From NCBI RefSeq assembly GCF_015353075.1, contig NZ_CP064187.1:3864501-3928500 (forward strand): 64,000 nt of DNA, given 5' to 3'. The notes under the pieces were generated by a model that was given only the letters and a program-made list of their open reading frames with translations, searched no databases and was not told where the DNA came from. The translations under genes and the position numbers were made by a program. Within the stretch, counting starts at the first letter, position 1. Every line of letters begins with the position of its first letter. Positions 7,762 to 18,421 of this stretch are shown in pieces. This stretch comes from Rhizobium sp. 007 (GTDB lineage Bacteria > Pseudomonadota > Alphaproteobacteria > Rhizobiales > Rhizobiaceae).

Positions 7762-8583
7762 ATGAGCATGACAAAATTCTTTGTGGCGGTCGTCGCAGCG
7801 GCGAGCGTACTCCAAGCTCTTCCGGCAGCAGCAAAGGCTGCCCAGTGCGGCAACAACAGCGCGGGTTTCCAAGCCTGGGTTGCCGGCTTCAAGCAGGAAG
7901 CAGCCGCCAGCGGCGTCAGCCCATCGGTGCTGAACCGGGCCTTCGCCAATGTAAGCTATAATAAATCGACAATCGCAGCCGACCGTGGCCAAAAGAGCTT
8001 CAAGCTATCCTTCGACGCCTTCATGAAGAAGCGGGGCGGCGCAACGATCATCTCCCGCGGCAGAAGCATGAAACGCGCCAATCAAGGACTCTTTGCCTCG
8101 ATCGAGGGCCGCTACGGCGTTCCGGCCGGTCCGCTGATCGCGATCTGGGGAATGGAGACCGGCTTCGGCAGTTACATGGGCAATCAGCATACCCTGTCTG
8201 CCGTTTCGACGCTCGCTTACGACTGCCGCCGCTCGGATTACTTCACCGATCAGCTTTACGCCGCCCTGCAACTTGTTTCCGAAGGCTATCTGAACCCGCA
8301 GGCTCGCGGCGCGGCGCATGGCGAAATCGGCCAAACGCAGTTCCTGCCGCGCAATGTGGTCCGTTTCGGAGCCGACGGCGACGGCAACGGCCGCGTCGAC
8401 ATGGTTGGCTCGCGCGCTGATGCCCTGGCTTCGACGGCAAACTTCCTCAGAGGCCACGGCTGGCAGCCCGGCGCGGGTTATCAGCCAGGCGAAGCGAACT
8501 TTGCAGCAATCGCAGGCTGGAACGCCGCAACGGTCTACCAACAGGCAATCGCTTATATCGGCCAGCAGATCGACGGCCAGTGA
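7762..8583 (+). CDS. Lytic murein transglycosylase, MltB family
   Basis: The 273-residue secreted protein cleaves the glycan strands of peptidoglycan, releasing 1,6-anhydromuropeptides. A signal peptide is visible (MSMTKFF followed by a hydrophobic stretch and PAAAKA, cleavage near residue 26). The catalytic glutamate is E132 in IWGMETGFGSYMG, and GEIGQTQFLP and the RADALASTANFLRGHGW segment are typical of the SLT_2/MltB domain. It lacks the C-terminal peptidoglycan-binding domain found in longer homologues. The frame is open upstream to 7735, but the ATG at 7762 gives a proper signal peptide. Acts in the periplasm. Confidence 0.92.
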   Translation: MSMTKFFVAVVAAASVLQALPAAAKAAQCGNNSAGFQAWVAGFKQEAAASGVSPSVLNRAFANVSYNKSTIAADRGQKSFKLSFDAFMKKRGGATIISRGRSMKRANQGLFASIEGRYGVPAGPLIAIWGMETGFGSYMGNQHTLSAVSTLAYDCRRSDYFTDQLYAALQLVSEGYLNPQARGAAHGEIGQTQFLPRNVVRFGADGDGNGRVDMVGSRADALASTANFLRGHGWQPGAGYQPGEANFAAIAGWNAATVYQQAIAYIGQQIDGQ

Positions 8584-8601
8584 GCTTCCCGCCCGCGAAG
8601 C

Positions 8602-9243
8602 TTATACTTCCGGGCGGATAAAATCGCGCGTTTCCGCGTCCATCACCCAAAGTTCACCGGTCGAGATATCGAACCAGGCCCCATGCAGGGCGATCTTCCC
8701 TGCCTCTTCAAGCGCCTTGATATCCGGAAAACTTCTGAGGTTATTGAGCGAGTTGCGGATCGAGACGCGCTCGAGCGCCGTCTGGCGCTCAGCGGCAGTC
8801 ATCACGTCATTGCTTTGGATCTGCTCGGCAGCGGGCCGGACGAGCGACATCCAGCGGCCAATGAAATCACCAGGCGACAGCGGTTCGGAATTGGGATCAA
8901 GCGCTGCGCGAATACCGCCGCAGCGGCCATGGCCCATGACGACGATGTCGGAAACCTTCAAGACCCGTACGGCGAATTCCAAAGCGGCAGATGTCGAGTG
9001 AAAATGGCCATCCGGCTCGTAAGGCGGCACCATGTTGGCGACGTTGCGGATGACGAAAAGCTCACCGGGGCCGGCGTCGAAGATAAGTTCCGGTGCTGCG
9101 CGCGAGTCCGAACAGGCAATAACCAGCGTATTCGGACTCTGACCGTTTTCAGCCAGCATCTTATAGCGGTCGCGGGCGTCGGCGTAACGCCCGTTCATGA
9201 AGTTGCGATAGCCGTCCAGAAGTGAAGTTGGAAAACACTGCAT
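8602..9243 (-). CDS. Beta-class carbonic anhydrase
   Basis: Interconverts CO2 and bicarbonate. The 213-residue protein carries the zinc-binding set C44 (CSDSR, with D46 and R48 as the Asp-Arg dyad), H105 and C108 (MGHGRCGG). Length and the motif FVIRNVANMVPP match bacterial beta-carbonic anhydrases. No strong ribosome-binding site precedes the ATG at 9243; an internal start at residue 16 is less likely because the LLDGYRNF segment is conserved in the family. Convergent with the transglycosylase gene, with 18 bp between stops. Confidence 0.95.
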   Translation of the reverse strand: MQCFPTSLLDGYRNFMNGRYADARDRYKMLAENGQSPNTLVIACSDSRAAPELIFDAGPGELFVIRNVANMVPPYEPDGHFHSTSAALEFAVRVLKVSDIVVMGHGRCGGIRAALDPNSEPLSPGDFIGRWMSLVRPAAEQIQSNDVMTAAERQTALERVSIRNSLNNLRSFPDIKALEEAGKIALHGAWFDISTGELWVMDAETRDFIRPEV

Positions 9244-9312
9244 GACTGTCGATTAGCGCGCAGACGCCGCAAGATCAACTGCTGCGCATGCGAAATGCGC
9301 AAACGGGCGCCG

Positions 9313-10191
9313 CTAACTCTTCTTCCGTTGGGCGGGATGCATGAGGCGGCGCATCTGCACCATGGCCATCGGTGTCGACAGGCTTGTCGCATCGCTTGCG
9401 AGCGTAAGCTCATCGCTGCCGCGTTTGACCGCACGCACCAGCACTTCATAGACGCTGGCTGTTGCAAGCTGCAGCGCCTTTTCGTCGTCCATCCCGGAAA
9501 GAAGCCGCGAGAGGAAGACGGCCGCCAGCAGGTCGCCCAGTCCGTTCGGCGGATTGTCGACGACACGATGCTCGGCAAGCAGAGCATGGCGGCCGGAAAG
9601 ATAGAGATTTCCGGTGCCGCCAGCCATCATCGGAACAGCGGAGGTGACAAGCATGCGGGAAGGGCCGAGTGACAAAGCAGCCTCCATAACAGCTGTATTG
9701 TCCTCCAACGGTGCGCCCACCATCCAGGCCAGCTCATAGCGGTTGGGTGTCGCCAAAGACGCAAGCGGGATCAGATGGTCGCGGATCGCCTCCGCCGTCG
9801 CTTCGGGCACATAGAGGCCGCCCAGATCGCCCATCACCGGATCGCAGACATAAAGCAGCTCGGGATTCTTTTCACGCAATGCACCGACCAGACGGGCAAC
9901 AGAACCAGCCTGGGCAGCGTTTCCGAAATAACCAGACAAGACCGCCTTCACTTCTCCAACCCACGGTGCACGGATGAGATCATCGATGGCGGCATCGAAA
10001 TCGGCCTCCGCAAAAGTGAGCCGGGTCGAACGACCATGACCGGGATGCCAGGGCAGAATGATCGTCGGCAGTGCCCAGACCTGATGGCCGAGCGTCTCAA
10101 GCGCGAAGACGGCGGCACGATTGCCGACCGAACCGCGAACGACATGGCTGGAGATGACGATCACCGTTCCTGCAGCACTATTATCCGGCAT
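9313..10191 (-). CDS. pdxY: Pyridoxal kinase (PdxY type)
   Basis: Phosphorylates pyridoxal in the PLP salvage pathway. The 292-residue protein belongs to the ribokinase superfamily: the N-terminal VISSHVVRGSVGNRAAVFALETLGHQV matches the PdxY/PdxK substrate-binding region, VCDPVMGD is the conserved metal/phosphate segment, and PNGLGDLLAAVFLSRLL contains the anion-hole G-x-G-D with the catalytic aspartate. The same strand holds the carbonic anhydrase gene downstream, 69 bp away, with no terminator recognised between them, so they may be co-transcribed. Confidence 0.92.
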   Translation of the reverse strand: MPDNSAAGTVIVISSHVVRGSVGNRAAVFALETLGHQVWALPTIILPWHPGHGRSTRLTFAEADFDAAIDDLIRAPWVGEVKAVLSGYFGNAAQAGSVARLVGALREKNPELLYVCDPVMGDLGGLYVPEATAEAIRDHLIPLASLATPNRYELAWMVGAPLEDNTAVMEAALSLGPSRMLVTSAVPMMAGGTGNLYLSGRHALLAEHRVVDNPPNGLGDLLAAVFLSRLLSGMDDEKALQLATASVYEVLVRAVKRGSDELTLASDATSLSTPMAMVQMRRLMHPAQRKKS

Positions 10192-10461
10192 AGTAATTTT
10201 AAACCCCGAATTCGATGCGCTGTTGATCGTCCTTTTGCCGCGCAGCTGTCAACCATTCTTCATCCATGCGTGGAAATCTCGGCGAGCCGAAAAAATCCAA
10301 GACCGGCCTGGGCTTTCCTATAATCGGAGAATCCTCTGAAATTTTACTGAACAAGGTCAAAAACGCACAAAAACTGCCAAGGCGGAGCCTCTTTTAGGGG
10401 TTTTTTCGACAATTCTTCTGCTAACTTGCGCCAAATCACACAAATCGGGGGAATGTCTTCA

Positions 10462-13400
10462 ATGGCTGCCAAAAACCATCCGCGACGGGAAAAGCTGATC
10501 GAAAGCGCAAAGAAGATCGCTGCTGCAGCCAAAGAGCCGCATCTCGATCCGGAAATCCTCTTCGGCCGGGCGAGTGGAGACGACCTCGATCGCTACACAC
10601 CGGAGATGCTGGCGCTTTCGGCCGTTCATTCCGCTAAGGAGCTTGCTGGCTGGGACGGCAAGGTCCCGCGCGTTACGATCGAAACGCTGGCTGATGTCGA
10701 ACCCGATGGCGTTGCGGTCTCGGTCCTGACGGTTACCGATCAGAATAAGCCGTTCCTTTACGAGTCGGTTATGAGCGAGGTCACAAGCTCCTATCGCGAT
10801 CTCTATATGGCGGTGCATCCGATCCTGGTGATGGAGCATGGCAAGACGCCGGTACTTTATTCAGCCGAGGAGGCGAGCGATCCGGCAAAACGTGTCAGCC
10901 ATATCCAGATTCACATTTCGCCGTTGACTACGGCGCAATCCGGCGACCTTCGCAAGCGCATCATGATCGTGCTGGAGCAGGTCCGCCAGGCTGTTTCCGA
11001 TTGGAAGCCCATGCTTTCCAAGCTCGACACCGTGATTGCCGAATTGGGCAGCTACAGCGCCAGCCGCAAAAAGGCCGATCGGGACGAAGCACTGGCTTTC
11101 CTCACCTGGCTACGCGATGAAAACTTCACCTTCCTTGGCATGCGTGAATATGTCTATTCCAGCAAGGGCAGCGAAGCGAAGGTCGAGCGTGACAAGGGCG
11201 CTGGCCTCGGCATTCTTTCTGATCCGGATGTCTTGGTGCTGCGCACCGGCAAGGATGCCGTAACGACGACGCCGGAAATCCTCGCCTTTCTCGATGGTCC
11301 GGATTTCCTGATCGTCACCAAGGCGAATGTGAAATCCGTCGTCCACCGCCGCGCCTATATGGATTATGTCGGCGTCAAGCGATTCGACAAGGACGGCAAC
11401 GTCACCGGTGAACTGCGCATCGTTGGCCTCTTTACCTCTACGGCCTATACGTCTTCGGCTTCGGAAATTCCGCTCATCCGTTCCAAAGTTGCCAAAGTGA
11501 CAGATCATTTCGGCTTCGATCCCATGAGCCATTCCGGCCGAATGTTGTACAACACGCTGGAATCTTATCCACGCGACGATCTTTTCCAGATCGACACGAC
11601 GCTGCTCGCGAATTTCGCCGAACAGATCAATGATCTAGTCGAACGGCCGCGCGTCCGCGTTCTGCCGCGCATCGATCATTTCGACCGTTTCGTGTCGGTC
11701 ATCGTCTATGTACCACGCGAGGAATACGATTCCATCGTTCGCGAAAAGATCGGCACCTATCTGAAGACCGTCTACGACGGCCGGGTCTCTGCCTATTACC
11801 CGGCCTTCCCGGAAGGGCGGGTTGCGCGCGTACACTTCATCATCGGCCGATCCGGCGGCAAAACGCCGCGCATCCCGCAAGCGAAGCTCGAGGAAGCGAT
11901 CCGCGCCATCACCGCCCGCTGGGACGATCGCTTCGAAGCGCTGGCTGGGCCGAAGGCGCCGAAGATCGCCGTCAGCAATGCCTTCCAGGATTCCTTCACC
12001 GCTGAAGAAACGGTTGCCGATCTTCCGGACATCACCGATTGCGCCTCCGGCGAGCCGATACGCATCGAATTCTATTACCGCAATGATGCAGAACGCGGCC
12101 GGATCTTCTCACTCAAGATCTTCCATGCTGGCGAGCAGCTTCCGCTCTCACGCCGCGTGCCGCTTCTCGAAAATCTCGGTTTCAACGTGCTGAGCGAGCG
12201 GACCTTCGACATCGAAGTGCCAACCGCAGACGGCTCGGTCAACATCGTCGTACTGCACGATATGGAGCTTGAAGACCGCAGTGGCGCCGAAATTGACCTC
12301 AGCCGTCATGGTGCCGCGCTGGAAGAGGCCTTCATTTCCGCTTTCGACGGCACGATCGACAATGACAGTTTCAACCGGCTGATCCTTTCAGCCGGGCTTT
12401 CCGCACGCGAGACGAATGTCCTGCGGGCCTATGCGCGTTATCTTCGTCAAGCAGGTATCGCCTATTCGCAGGATTACATCGCAACGACCCTCGATAAATA
12501 TCCAGAGATTGCCGCTTCGATCTTCCGCCTCTTTTATGAGGCGCTCGATCCGCAGCTTAGCGAGAAGGCGCGCATGAAAAAGCTCGCCGACCTGCATCGG
12601 TCGATCGAGGCGGCGCTCGCCAATGTGCCGAGCCTTGACGATGACCGCATCCTGCGCCGATACATCAATGTCGTCGATGCGACGCTGCGGACCAACTACT
12701 TCCAGCGTACTGCCGATGGCTCGCCGAAGGCGATGCTTGCCTTCAAGCTCGATCCGAATCTGGTCGATGGCCTGCCGGAGCCGAAGCCTTTCCGGGAAAT
12801 CTTTGTCTATGGCGTCGAGGTCGAGGGCGTGCACCTGCGTTTCGGCAAGGTTGCCCGCGGCGGCCTGCGCTGGTCGGATCGCGCCGAGGACTATCGCACG
12901 GAAGTCCTGGGCCTCGTAAAGGCGCAGCAGGTTAAGAACGCCGTTATCGTTCCAGTCGGCGCCAAGGGCGGCTTTTATCCGAAGAAACTGCCCGCTGGCA
13001 GCACCCGGGATGAGATCTTCAATGCCGGCCGCGAAGCCTACAAGACCTATATCCGCACCCTGCTTTCGATCACCGACAACATTTCAGGCACCGATATCGT
13101 GCCTCCGGAAGATACAGTACGGCTCGATGGCGACGATCCCTATTTCGTCGTCGCCGCCGATAAGGGAACGGCAACCTTCTCCGACACCGCCAACGCACTG
13201 GCGCAGGAAGCTGGTTTCTGGCTCGACGACGCCTTCGCGTCAGGCGGCTCGGCCGGCTACGACCACAAGAAAATGGGCATCACCGCGCGTGGCGCCTGGG
13301 AAACCGTAAAGCGTCATTTCCGCGAGATGGATATCGACATCCAGACGACACCGTTTACGGTGGCCGGTGTCGGCGACATGTCCGGCGACGTTTTCGGCAA

Positions 13401-15240
13401 CGGCATGCTGCTTTCTCCGAAGATCAAGCTGGTTTCCGCCTTCGACCACCGTGACATCTTCATCGATCCCGATCCGGACATGGAAAAGACGCTTGCCGAA
13501 CGGCAGCGACTTTTTAACCTGCCGCGTTCAAGTTGGCAGGACTTCGACAAGTCGGTTCTTTCGAAAGGCGCGATGATCATTTCACGCGCGGCGAAATCCG
13601 TCACACTGACCCCGGAAGCGGTTGCCGCGATCGGCATCGACAAAGCGGTGGCAACCCCCTTCGAGATCATCACAGCAGTCCTGAAGAGCCCGGTAGATCT
13701 TCTCTGGTTCGGCGGCATCGGCACCTATGTGAAGGCGCAGACGGAAACCGATACGGAAGTGGGCGATCGTTCCAACGATCCGATCCGCATCACGGCTGAT
13801 GAGGTGCGGGCGAAGGTGATTGGCGAGGGCGCCAACCTCGGCGTCACGCAAAAGGGTCGCATCACTTATGGCCTGAAAGGCGGACGGAGCAATTCCGATG
13901 CGATTGACAATTCAGCCGGCGTCAACACCTCGGACGTCGAGGTGAACATCAAGATCGCGCTCGCCAATGCGATGCATGACGGGCGGCTCACACGGGCAAA
14001 ACGCGATCAACTGCTGTCCTCGATGACGGACGAAGTCGCGGCACTCGTTCTGCGCAACAACTATCTGCAATCGCTGGCGATTTCGCTGACCGAACGCAAG
14101 GGGACCGCTAACGGCCTTGAGCTCGCGCGCTTCATGAGCGTGCTGGAAGGGGCCAAGCAACTCAACCGGAAGGTGGAAACGCTTCCCGATGAGGCGACGC
14201 TCGCCGAGCGCTATGCTGCCGGCAAGCCGCTCACGCGGCCGGAAATCGGCGTGTTGCTCTCTTACGCCAAGATCGTGCTTTTCGATGCCGTTGCCGCAAG
14301 CGACCTTCCGGATGATCCTTACTTTGCGTCGACCCTTTCAAACTACTTCCCGGCTAAGATGCAAAAAACCAATACCTCCGACATCGCCACTCACCGGCTG
14401 AAACGCGAAATCATCGCGACGGTGCTTGCCAACGAGGCAATCAATCGCGGCGGCCCCGGCTTTGTGGTGAGCATGATGGATGCGACAGCGGCGTCAGCGC
14501 CGGAAGTCGTCCGTGCCGCGATCATCGCCCGCGATGGCTTCGACCTGACCAGGCTTTGGACCGAGACCGATGCGCTGGACGGCAATATTTCCGGACAGAT
14601 GCAGAACCGTGTCTATGAAGAGCTCGGCCATAGCTTCACAGTCTTGACTCGGTTGCTCCTGAAGACCGGCATGGCAAAAGGCGGCATAGCAGAAACCATT
14701 AGTCGGCTTCAGACTGCGTTGAAGAAACTGAAGCCCTCCTTCGCCGCGCAGGCTCCCGCAGAGTTCGAGGCGCGTGCCATGGAGTATCGCGAAGCCGGGC
14801 TGCCAGAAAGATTGGCCGCCGTCATCGCCGGGCTGCCGGGCTTTGTGCTGGTGCCGGAGATCATGCAGATCGCCGAACGCACAGGCGAGGCGCTCGGACG
14901 TGCCGCGGAAAGTTATTTTGCCGTATCGCAGACCTTCCGCGTCGGAAGGCTGCTCGCAGCCGGCGCCCGCATTCTCACCTCGGATCACTACGAAAGCCTG
15001 GCCTTGGCGCGCAGCATCGACCAGATTGCCAGTGCCCGCCGCGATATCGTCATCTCGGCGCTGTCAGAGCATGGCAAGGAAAAGCTGCCGGTTCAGGCGT
15101 GGCACGGAGTCGATCGCATCAGGATCAACCGCATCGCCGAAGAGCTGTCAAACCTCAGCGACAGCGGCGATCCAACTCTTGCGCGAATCACAGTGGCCGC
15201 AGGTCTTTTAACCGATCTTGCGCGCGACCGGGCGAGGTGA
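10462..15240 (+). CDS. Large NAD-specific glutamate dehydrogenase (about 180 kDa type)
   Basis: This 1592-residue enzyme deaminates glutamate to 2-oxoglutarate and ammonia with NAD+, usually for glutamate and arginine catabolism. Its size, the long N-terminal regulatory region (about residues 1-720) and the catalytic half match the L_180 GDH family (COG2902). Within the catalytic part are the substrate-binding GGLRWSDRAEDYRTEVLGLVKAQQVKNAVIVPVGAKGGF with its lysines, and the Rossmann-type segment GVGDMSGDVFGNGML. A GGGGGA ribosome-binding site abuts an ATG at 10453 but is nine bases before the ATG at 10462; spacing favours 10462. It probably shares a transcript with the MFS gene 31 bp downstream. 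Confidence 0.96.
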   Translation: MAAKNHPRREKLIESAKKIAAAAKEPHLDPEILFGRASGDDLDRYTPEMLALSAVHSAKELAGWDGKVPRVTIETLADVEPDGVAVSVLTVTDQNKPFLYESVMSEVTSSYRDLYMAVHPILVMEHGKTPVLYSAEEASDPAKRVSHIQIHISPLTTAQSGDLRKRIMIVLEQVRQAVSDWKPMLSKLDTVIAELGSYSASRKKADRDEALAFLTWLRDENFTFLGMREYVYSSKGSEAKVERDKGAGLGILSDPDVLVLRTGKDAVTTTPEILAFLDGPDFLIVTKANVKSVVHRRAYMDYVGVKRFDKDGNVTGELRIVGLFTSTAYTSSASEIPLIRSKVAKVTDHFGFDPMSHSGRMLYNTLESYPRDDLFQIDTTLLANFAEQINDLVERPRVRVLPRIDHFDRFVSVIVYVPREEYDSIVREKIGTYLKTVYDGRVSAYYPAFPEGRVARVHFIIGRSGGKTPRIPQAKLEEAIRAITARWDDRFEALAGPKAPKIAVSNAFQDSFTAEETVADLPDITDCASGEPIRIEFYYRNDAERGRIFSLKIFHAGEQLPLSRRVPLLENLGFNVLSERTFDIEVPTADGSVNIVVLHDMELEDRSGAEIDLSRHGAALEEAFISAFDGTIDNDSFNRLILSAGLSARETNVLRAYARYLRQAGIAYSQDYIATTLDKYPEIAASIFRLFYEALDPQLSEKARMKKLADLHRSIEAALANVPSLDDDRILRRYINVVDATLRTNYFQRTADGSPKAMLAFKLDPNLVDGLPEPKPFREIFVYGVEVEGVHLRFGKVARGGLRWSDRAEDYRTEVLGLVKAQQVKNAVIVPVGAKGGFYPKKLPAGSTRDEIFNAGREAYKTYIRTLLSITDNISGTDIVPPEDTVRLDGDDPYFVVAADKGTATFSDTANALAQEAGFWLDDAFASGGSAGYDHKKMGITARGAWETVKRHFREMDIDIQTTPFTVAGVGDMSGDVFGNGMLLSPKIKLVSAFDHRDIFIDPDPDMEKTLAERQRLFNLPRSSWQDFDKSVLSKGAMIISRAAKSVTLTPEAVAAIGIDKAVATPFEIITAVLKSPVDLLWFGGIGTYVKAQTETDTEVGDRSNDPIRITADEVRAKVIGEGANLGVTQKGRITYGLKGGRSNSDAIDNSAGVNTSDVEVNIKIALANAMHDGRLTRAKRDQLLSSMTDEVAALVLRNNYLQSLAISLTERKGTANGLELARFMSVLEGAKQLNRKVETLPDEATLAERYAAGKPLTRPEIGVLLSYAKIVLFDAVAASDLPDDPYFASTLSNYFPAKMQKTNTSDIATHRLKREIIATVLANEAINRGGPGFVVSMMDATAASAPEVVRAAIIARDGFDLTRLWTETDALDGNISGQMQNRVYEELGHSFTVLTRLLLKTGMAKGGIAETISRLQTALKKLKPSFAAQAPAEFEARAMEYREAGLPERLAAVIAGLPGFVLVPEIMQIAERTGEALGRAAESYFAVSQTFRVGRLLAAGARILTSDHYESLALARSIDQIASARRDIVISALSEHGKEKLPVQAWHGVDRIRINRIAEELSNLSDSGDPTLARITVAAGLLTDLARDRAR

Positions 15241-15271
15241 CACAGTCCGCCGCGAATGCGGGAGTGTAGGC

Positions 15272-16672
15272 GTGAGTAGAATAGACTGGACCGGAACAGG
15301 AACGCCGGCGCCGCAGAAGGCGTCGGAAAAGGGCATCTGGAGCTGGATGCTTTTCGATTGGGCCGCGCAACCGTTTTTCACGGTCGTGACCACGTTCATT
15401 TTCGGACCCTACTTCGTCTCACGCCTGACGGACGATCCGGTTTCGGCACAAGCGATGTGGAGCAATACCGCGACGATCTCTTCGGTGATCATAGCCCTGC
15501 TCTCTCCGATCCTCGGCTCCATCGCCGATCAGTCCGGCGCCCGCAAACCATGGATAGCCTTTTTCGCTATCATCAAGGTTGTCAGCCTCTTCGGCCTTTG
15601 GTTTGCCGCGCCCGGTTCGCCGCTTGTCTATCCGGTAATCTTGATGATCCTCGCCTCGATCGCCGCAGAATTCTCGATCGTCTTCAACGATTCCATGATG
15701 CCGCGCCTTGTGGGCAAAGATGAGGTCGGCAGGCTGTCCAATACGGCCTGGGGGCTTGGCTATCTCGGCGGCATGATCGTGCTCGTCACTGTCGTGACGC
15801 TGCTTGCGGGAAACCTGGAAACGGGAAAGACGCTGTTGGGGCTCGACCCGTTGTTCGGGCTTGATCCTCATACCGGTGAGGACGCGCGCATTACAGGGCC
15901 GATTTCCGCGGTCTGGTATCTCATCTTCATCATTCCGATGTTCCTCTTCACACCCGATGCGGCGAAGGGATTGCCGCTCGCCGCTGCCGTCCATGCCGGC
16001 CTCAGGCAGGTCGCAAACACAATCAGCGAGTTGAAGATCCGAAGAGGCATCCTGAAATTCCTGATTGCCCGCATGATCTATCAAGACGGGGTCAACGGGT
16101 TGCTGATCCTAGGCGGCGCCTTCGCCGCCGGCATGTTTGGCTGGGCGACGATCGAAATCGGACTTTATGGGATCATCCTCAATGTCGTGGCGATTTTCGG
16201 CTGCGTCATCGCCGGACGCGTTGATCACCGGATCGGATCAAAAGCAACGATCCTGATCAGCCTGACGCTGCTTTTGCTCGCCACCCTCGGGATTATTTCG
16301 ACGGGGCCGGGTTATACGCTTTTCGGCCTGCTGCCGATGTCAACGGCGGACGCCGGAGGGCTTTTCGGCACGGCGGCGGAAAAAGCCTATATTCTTTACG
16401 GGCTGTTGATCGGCCTCGCCTTCGGTCCCGTCCAGGCTTCGTCGCGCTCTTATCTAGCGCGCAGCGTCAGCCCGCAGGAGGCAGGGCGCTATTTCGGCAT
16501 CTATGCGCTATCCGGCCGCGCCACGAGCTTCATGGCAACGCTCTTCTTCTCGCTGATAACCTATGCCAGCGGATCAGCGCGTCTCGGCATGGCAACGCTG
16601 ATCCTTTTCCTCGCGGGCGGACTGATCCTGCTGATCGCGACCCCTTATCCGGCAGACAGGCAGCAAGACTGA
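15272..16672 (+). CDS. Atg22-like MFS transporter
   Basis: A 466-residue, roughly twelve-segment membrane protein of the UMF1/Atg22-like MFS family: the N-terminal WSWMLFDWAAQPFFTVVTTFIFGPYF, SPILGSIADQSGARKPW and FNDSMMPRL are characteristic. The family is named after a yeast vacuolar amino-acid effluxer; bacterial members have no firmly known substrate. The GTG at 15272 is chosen because GGAG lies seven bases before it, while the frame upstream overlaps the end of the glutamate dehydrogenase gene. Following an amino-acid catabolic gene fits amino-acid transport, but that is inference. Convergent with purH. Confidence 0.85.
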   Translation: MSRIDWTGTGTPAPQKASEKGIWSWMLFDWAAQPFFTVVTTFIFGPYFVSRLTDDPVSAQAMWSNTATISSVIIALLSPILGSIADQSGARKPWIAFFAIIKVVSLFGLWFAAPGSPLVYPVILMILASIAAEFSIVFNDSMMPRLVGKDEVGRLSNTAWGLGYLGGMIVLVTVVTLLAGNLETGKTLLGLDPLFGLDPHTGEDARITGPISAVWYLIFIIPMFLFTPDAAKGLPLAAAVHAGLRQVANTISELKIRRGILKFLIARMIYQDGVNGLLILGGAFAAGMFGWATIEIGLYGIILNVVAIFGCVIAGRVDHRIGSKATILISLTLLLLATLGIISTGPGYTLFGLLPMSTADAGGLFGTAAEKAYILYGLLIGLAFGPVQASSRSYLARSVSPQEAGRYFGIYALSGRATSFMATLFFSLITYASGSARLGMATLILFLAGGLILLIATPYPADRQQD

Positions 16673-16707
16673 ATTGAACCCCGGCTGGGCGCCAAGGTTC
16701 TATCCGC

Positions 16708-18324
16708 TCAATGGCGGAAATGGCGCATGCCGGTGAATACCATCGCGACGTCGTGCTCGTTGGCAGCGTCGATCACCTCTTGGTCGCGCATCGAACCACC
16801 CGGCTGGATGACTGCCGTCGCACCCGCTGCAATCATCGACAGGAGACCATCGGCGAACGGCAGGAACGCTTCCGAAGCAACCGCAGAACCGCGTGTCATC
16901 GGAGTAGGCAAACCCAGTGCCTTGGCGGCTTCCTCGGCTTTCAGGGCAGCGATACGGGCGGAATCGACACGGCTCATCTGGCCGGCGCCAATGCCGGCCG
17001 TCTGGCCATCTTTGGCGTAAACCACGGCATTCGATTTCACGTGCTTGCCGACCTTGAAGGCAAACTTCATGTCGTCCAGTTCCTGTTGTGTCGGCGCGCG
17101 CTTGGTCACGACCTTCAGCTCCAGATCCTCGATCATGCCGTTGTCACGGCTTTGGACCAGCAGGCCCCCGGAGACTGTTTTCGCCGTCAGGCCAGCGGCA
17201 CGCGGATCGGGCAGATCGCCGGCAGAAAGCAGGCGCAGATTCGGCTTCCTCGCAACGATCGCCTTGGCTTCTTCGGTTACATCCGGAGCGATGATCACTT
17301 CGGTGAAGAGCTTGATGATCTCTTCCGCGGTCTCCGCATCGAGCGTGCTGTTGAACGCAATGATGCCGCCGAACGCAGAAACGGAATCGCAGGCGAGCGC
17401 CCGTTTGTAGGCTTCGACAAGGCTTGGCCCCGTGGCAACGCCGCAAGGATTGGCGTGCTTGATGATGGCGCAGGCGGGTGCCTTTTCAGGCAGGAATTCA
17501 GCGACGAGTTCGTAGGCCGCATCGGTGTCGTTGATGTTGTTATAGGAGAGCTGCTTGCCCTGCAGCAGCATCGCCGTCGAAACACCCGGTCGCTTTTCAC
17601 CGGTAACGTAGAAAGCCGCCTTCTGATGTGGATTTTCACCGTAGCGCATCTCGTCCTTCAGAACGCCGCCGATCACCCGATGGCGCGGCGTATCGATGGA
17701 AAGCGCTTCAGCGAACCAGTTGGAGATCATCGCGTCATAGGCAGCGGTGCGGGCATACGCCTTGGCTGCCATACGCTGGCGGAACGCATAGCTCGTCTGG
17801 CCTGCATCGGCCGAAAGCTGTTCGAGCAGTTCCGGGTAATCTGCAGGATCGGTGAGGATCGTAACGTAAGCATGGTTCTTGGCAGAGGCACGGATCATTG
17901 CCGGACCGCCGATATCGATATTCTCGACCGTCGTGGGATAATCACCACCGGCGGCACGCACATCCTCGAATGGATAGAGGTTAATGACGGCAAGATCGAT
18001 ACCTTCGATACCATGCGCCTTCATGGCTTCCTGATGCGCGCTGTCATCACGGATTGCCAGGAGACCGCCGTGGACCGTCGGATGCAGCGTCTTCACACGG
18101 CCGTCCATGATTTCCGGAAAACCGGTGACTTGGGAAACGTCGGTGACAGCCAAACCCGCGGCTGTGATAGCCTTGTGCGTCCCGCCTGTCGAAAGCAGGC
18201 GGATGCCCTTTTCGGAAAGCGCGCGGGCAAGCTCGACAATACCCGCCTTATCGGAGACGGAGAGTAGCGCGGTTTTGACCTTGACCTTATCAGGGGCGGG
18301 GATTTTCTTGGAAGTGACGGCCAT
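16708..18324 (-). CDS. purH: Bifunctional AICAR formyltransferase / IMP cyclohydrolase PurH
   Basis: Catalyses the last two steps of IMP synthesis. The 538-residue product has an N-terminal MGS-like cyclohydrolase domain ([48 protein letters not shown]) and a C-terminal transformylase with [24 protein letters not shown] and the late FLPFADGL...[15 protein letters not shown]. The ATG at 18324 has GGAGAAGG just upstream; the frame remains open a further 66 codons, but these overlap the end of the heparinase-like gene and are not family-like. Possibly the last gene of an htpX-rsmB-heparinase-purH series. Confidence 0.97.
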   Translation of the reverse strand: MAVTSKKIPAPDKVKVKTALLSVSDKAGIVELARALSEKGIRLLSTGGTHKAITAAGLAVTDVSQVTGFPEIMDGRVKTLHPTVHGGLLAIRDDSAHQEAMKAHGIEGIDLAVINLYPFEDVRAAGGDYPTTVENIDIGGPAMIRASAKNHAYVTILTDPADYPELLEQLSADAGQTSYAFRQRMAAKAYARTAAYDAMISNWFAEALSIDTPRHRVIGGVLKDEMRYGENPHQKAAFYVTGEKRPGVSTAMLLQGKQLSYNNINDTDAAYELVAEFLPEKAPACAIIKHANPCGVATGPSLVEAYKRALACDSVSAFGGIIAFNSTLDAETAEEIIKLFTEVIIAPDVTEEAKAIVARKPNLRLLSAGDLPDPRAAGLTAKTVSGGLLVQSRDNGMIEDLELKVVTKRAPTQQELDDMKFAFKVGKHVKSNAVVYAKDGQTAGIGAGQMSRVDSARIAALKAEEAAKALGLPTPMTRGSAVASEAFLPFADGLLSMIAAGATAVIQPGGSMRDQEVIDAANEHDVAMVFTGMRHFRH

Positions 18325-18421
18325 GAACCTTCTCCGTTCGGGCTTCGGGAGACATCCGGCAAGGGACGTATAGGATAATGGCGCCGCGTTAGCACGAGCT
18401 ATGCCGCTGCGCAAACGGCGA

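Noticed and set aside
10380..10425. CCTCTTTTAGGGG followed by TTTTTT upstream of the glutamate dehydrogenase gene as an attenuator or terminator.
   Set aside because: The stem is only four pairs, one of them G-T, which is too weak to support.
17033..17048. ATTTCACGTGCTTGCC in purH as a parS site.
   Set aside because: The left half matches, but the right half does not (GTGCTTG instead of GTGAAAC).
16711..18267. A 518-codon plus-strand frame antisense to purH.
   Set aside because: Same cause; no domain, and purH is unmistakable on the other strand.
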